Of a stretch of 7,555 nucleotides of DNA, positions 6,129-7,555 are shown piece after piece; the first letter of the stretch is position 1; the number at the start of each line of letters is the position of its first letter. Under the pieces are notes generated by a model, which saw only the letters and a program-made list of their open reading frames with translations, was not told the DNA's origin and ran no database searches. The stretch is from an uncultured Clostridia bacterium (lineage in GTDB: Bacteria > Bacillota > Clostridia > Christensenellales > Aristaeellaceae), in the NCBI GenBank assembly GCA_934636425.1, contig CAKUAV010000144.1, positions 1 to 7,555 on the forward strand, in the 5' to 3' direction. The position numbers were made by a program, and so were the translations under genes.

Positions 6129-6157
6129 ATTATATAAACGCGCGGGCAGTCTTTCAA
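6129..6157 (-). promoter_or_regulatory. Promoter of the BFD-flavodiiron-BFD operon
   Basis: On the minus strand TTGAAA (6152-6157), a 17-base spacer and TATAAT (6129-6134) match consensus at 10 of 12 positions. The predicted start near 6122 leaves a leader of about 22 bases before the ATG at 6100. The -10 region overlaps a small inverted repeat, TTTAT-TAT-ATAAA (6126-6138). Confidence 0.85.
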
Positions 6158-6158
6158 T

Positions 6159-6168
6159 CGTCCGGACG
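6159..6168. repeat. Palindrome CGTCCGGACG beside the operon promoter
   Basis: This perfect 10-base palindrome ends one base upstream of the -35 box of the flavodiiron operon. Its position would suit an activator or repressor site, but I do not recognise it as the site of a known regulator, and GC-rich DNA makes short palindromes common. Confidence 0.35.
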
Positions 6169-6337
6169 CGCTTTTTTATTGTTAAGTCTTATTTGCCTCA
6201 CGTTCCCTCCGCCCGGCAGCATCGAACAGGTCTGTCTGCCGCCGCGCCCGCGCCCGCCGTCAATGGCTCAGAGCGGCGCACCAAGTGCCGGAAACACGGT
6301 TTCTCAGTCAGCCGTCCGTCGTTCAGGCGCATCGCCT

Positions 6338-6824
6338 TCATTCTCCTGCCGGTGCTTCCACATCGACAGCCCAGTCCAGCACGACGCGCCCCCGTTCGTC
6401 CGGCGCGGTAAAGCGCGGGCAGTTATAGCGCTCGAGCCACCGGCCGCCCTGCACGCGCAGCCCTCAGCGCCGTGATGCGCTCAATGTCCGCTTCCCGCGT
6501 TTGACGCGAATAAAGCGCCGCGCTCCCTTCCGCATCGCGGATGAAGCACACGGCATAGTCCGCCGGCGGCAGATCGACAAACTCAAAACCCTCGGGAACC
6601 GCCGTGCCCGCCGGAAAGAGCATACCGATCCAATGAACGCCCGCTTCCCGCCGCACGCCGATATAAGCGTCGCCGTTAAAGGGCAGCGCCGGTATCTTTT
6701 CCAGCGTCTCAAACCAGCCGTTTTCCCACCATTCGCTTCAGTTGGCCGCGCCCTCATGACGCCGGCCGATCAGCCGCGCCCCCGGACAGGCTTCCCGCGC
6801 GACTGCAATGATCTCAGCCGCCAT
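6338..6824 (-). pseudogene. Broken GyrI-like effector-binding domain protein
   Basis: The frame starting MAAEIIAVAREACPGARLIG is like the GyrI-like small-molecule-binding domains found alone or at the end of AraC-family regulators. It stops at a TGA (6738-6740) and continues in the same frame as SEWWENGWFETLEKIPALPF, then HWIGMLFPAGTAVPEGFEFV. After ERITAL the frame is lost near 6461-6467; removing one base there restores GGRWLERYNCPRFTAPDERG and VVLDWAVDV to a TGA at 6338-6340. In relatives as I recall them, a Trp stands where the TGA is (TGG to TGA, one base). Two lesions in one short gene indicate a pseudogene, unless they are sequencing errors. The start at 6824 fits GGAGG eight bases upstream; an earlier ATG at 6863 lies inside the likely -10 box. 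It follows nrdG on the same strand but has its own promoter. Confidence 0.8.
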
Positions 6825-6832
6825 GCGCGCAT

Positions 6833-6837
6833 CCTCC
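6833..6837 (-). promoter_or_regulatory. Ribosome binding site of the broken GyrI-like gene
   Basis: On the minus strand GGAGG lies 8 bases before the ATG at 6822-6824. It favours this start over the two ATGs at 6858-6863. Confidence 0.55.
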
Positions 6838-6858
6838 GCTCCGTATATTTTCACGCTC

Positions 6859-6887
6859 ATCATAACATAATCCCGCCGCAGCGTCAA
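6859..6887 (-). promoter_or_regulatory. Promoter of the broken GyrI-like gene
   Basis: On the minus strand TTGACG (6882-6887), a 17-base spacer and TATGAT (6859-6864) match consensus at 10 of 12 positions. The predicted start near 6852 gives a leader of about 28 bases. The -35 box overlaps the last bases of the nrdG terminator's T-tract. Confidence 0.65.
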
Positions 6888-6940
6888 CAAAAGAAATCGC
6901 CGCCCGAAGCGGACGTTCTCCATCCGATTCGGGCGGCGAT
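6886..6940 (-). terminator. Intrinsic terminator of the nrdD-nrdG operon
   Basis: On the minus strand ATCGCCGCCCGAA and TTCGGGCGGCGAT (6928-6940 with 6896-6908) form a perfect 13-base-pair stem. Four more pairs (CGGA with TCCG) extend it inside after one mismatch. TTTCTTTTGTT follows directly. It begins 9 bases after the nrdG stop. Confidence 0.92.
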
Positions 6941-6949
6941 ATGGCTCAT

Positions 6950-7474
6950 TCAAATGTCCAGCAGGACGATATGTCCCTCTTTCAGCGTCGCCCTGAGGTC
7001 GATCAGGCGCTGATTGCTCGAGCCGCGGAACTTGAGCGCGACGCTCTTTTTCTCCTCCTCAAAGCGGCCGTCCACCAGCACGTCTATGAGCGAGAGCAGC
7101 TCGCCCGTCGCCTCGCAATGAGCGCGGCCGTCCTGCGCGAGCAGATCCTTCTCCAGCGTAAAGCCGGTGTAGCACCACACGTCCTTGTCGGGGAAGGCCG
7201 CGCGCACGCGCCGGACGAACGGCAAAAGCGCGCGCTGATTGTCCGGCTCGAACGGCTCGCCGCCCAGAAGCGTCAGCCCGTTTATGTAGCTCGGGGAGAG
7301 CGCCCTGATCAGCTCCTCTTCCGTCTCGGCCGTAAAGGGCCTGCCGTAATGAAAGTCCCACGTCTCGGGCTGAAAGCAGTGCCTGCAGTGATTGGTGCAG
7401 CCGGAGACGAACAGGCTCACCCGCACGCCCAGTCCATCCGCGATGTCGGTCTTTTTGATGTTTCCGTAGTACAT
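6950..7474 (-). CDS. nrdG: Anaerobic ribonucleoside-triphosphate reductase activating protein
   Basis: This 174-residue radical SAM enzyme uses a [4Fe-4S] cluster and S-adenosylmethionine to create the glycyl radical on NrdD, which makes deoxyribonucleotides without oxygen. The cluster motif is C26-x3-C30-x2-C33 (SGCTNHCRHCF), and the SAM-binding GGEPF lies at 71-75, after LTLL. The length is normal for NrdG. The start at 7474 has AGAAGG seven bases upstream. It follows the nrdD end by 26 bases on the same strand, the usual gene order, and ends at a strong terminator. Confidence 0.95.
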   Translation of the reverse strand: MYYGNIKKTDIADGLGVRVSLFVSGCTNHCRHCFQPETWDFHYGRPFTAETEEELIRALSPSYINGLTLLGGEPFEPDNQRALLPFVRRVRAAFPDKDVWCYTGFTLEKDLLAQDGRAHCEATGELLSLIDVLVDGRFEEEKKSVALKFRGSSNQRLIDLRATLKEGHIVLLDI

Positions 7475-7500
7475 AAAGCCGCCTTCTCTGAGCGTATTCC

Positions 7501-7555
7501 TTACAGATGCAGCACGCGCTCCTTGATCTCCTGCGTGCGGCCCTGATTCCAGAAC
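7501..7555 (-). CDS. nrdD: Anaerobic ribonucleoside-triphosphate reductase, C-terminal end (partial)
   Basis: Only the last 17 codons and the TAA stop are in the window; the rest lies beyond the right edge. They read FWNQGRTQEIKERVLHL, matching the end of class III reductases, where a short helical tail follows the glycyl-radical loop. The radical glycine itself would be just outside the window. The identification rests on this tail plus the adjoining nrdG. Confidence 0.85.
   Translation of the reverse strand, partial: FWNQGRTQEIKERVLHL

Noticed and set aside
6140..6180. GCGCG/CGCGC hairpin followed by TTTTTT on the plus strand
   Set aside because: No plus-strand gene lies upstream to terminate, and the stem is only five base pairs inside the minus-strand promoter.
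3995..6475. Very long open frame on the plus strand opposite the flavodiiron gene (826 codons)
   Set aside because: It mirrors the GC-rich codons of the real minus-strand genes, is rich in His, Arg, Ala and Val without domain character, lacks a ribosome site, and crosses the operon and its promoter.
6738..6740. TGA as selenocysteine or as a recoded Trp codon
   Set aside because: TGA ends the kinase, isomerase, GH130, flavodiiron and nrdG genes, the family has Trp rather than Cys here, and a second frameshift lesion supports gene decay.

Overview
The window looks like a chromosomal piece of an anaerobic, GC-rich Firmicute, most likely a gut-type member of the Clostridia. Four things point that way: an anaerobic ribonucleotide reductase pair (nrdD end plus nrdG), a clostridial-style flavodiiron protein, strong Shine-Dalgarno sites before nearly every gene, and sigma-A type promoters in AT-rich intergenic DNA between GC-rich genes. 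The species cannot be named from the sequence.

Left edge (1-594): no protein gene. On the minus strand there is a perfect consensus promoter (TTGACA-N17-TATAAT) with A-tracts upstream. It is followed by a structured leader containing CCTTGAAAAC, a sequence typical of Firmicute rRNA leaders. An rRNA operon therefore probably starts here and runs off the left end. The rest of this stretch is AT-rich, with a repeated TTCGTGTTT element.

Sugar region (540-3643): a plus-strand pair encodes a PfkB-family kinase, with pseudouridine-kinase-like features, and a xylose-isomerase-like TIM-barrel isomerase/epimerase. It has its own promoter. A convergent minus-strand GH130 glycoside phosphorylase/hydrolase follows, separated by a hairpin. 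Together they suggest handling of sugars or nucleosides, but the substrate is not readable from sequence.

Redox operon (3764-6157, minus strand): a consensus-like promoter drives three tightly spaced genes, ending in a strong intrinsic terminator. The middle gene is a four-module flavodiiron protein: diiron beta-lactamase-like domain, flavodoxin, flavin-reductase-like domain and a short-spaced rubredoxin. It is bracketed by two small paralogous BFD-like [2Fe-2S] proteins. The operon most likely reduces O2 (or NO) to protect an anaerobe. The likely route is NAD(P)H to flavin, rubredoxin and FMN/diiron centre, with the BFD-like proteins as candidate electron carriers or iron-sulfur helpers. This is the most interesting unit in the window.

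Right edge (6338-7555, minus strand): the last 17 codons of nrdD, then nrdG with its own terminator. Beyond it lies a broken gene for a GyrI-like effector-binding domain protein, with one in-frame TGA where relatives appear to carry Trp and one single-base frameshift. Its promoter abuts the nrdG terminator.
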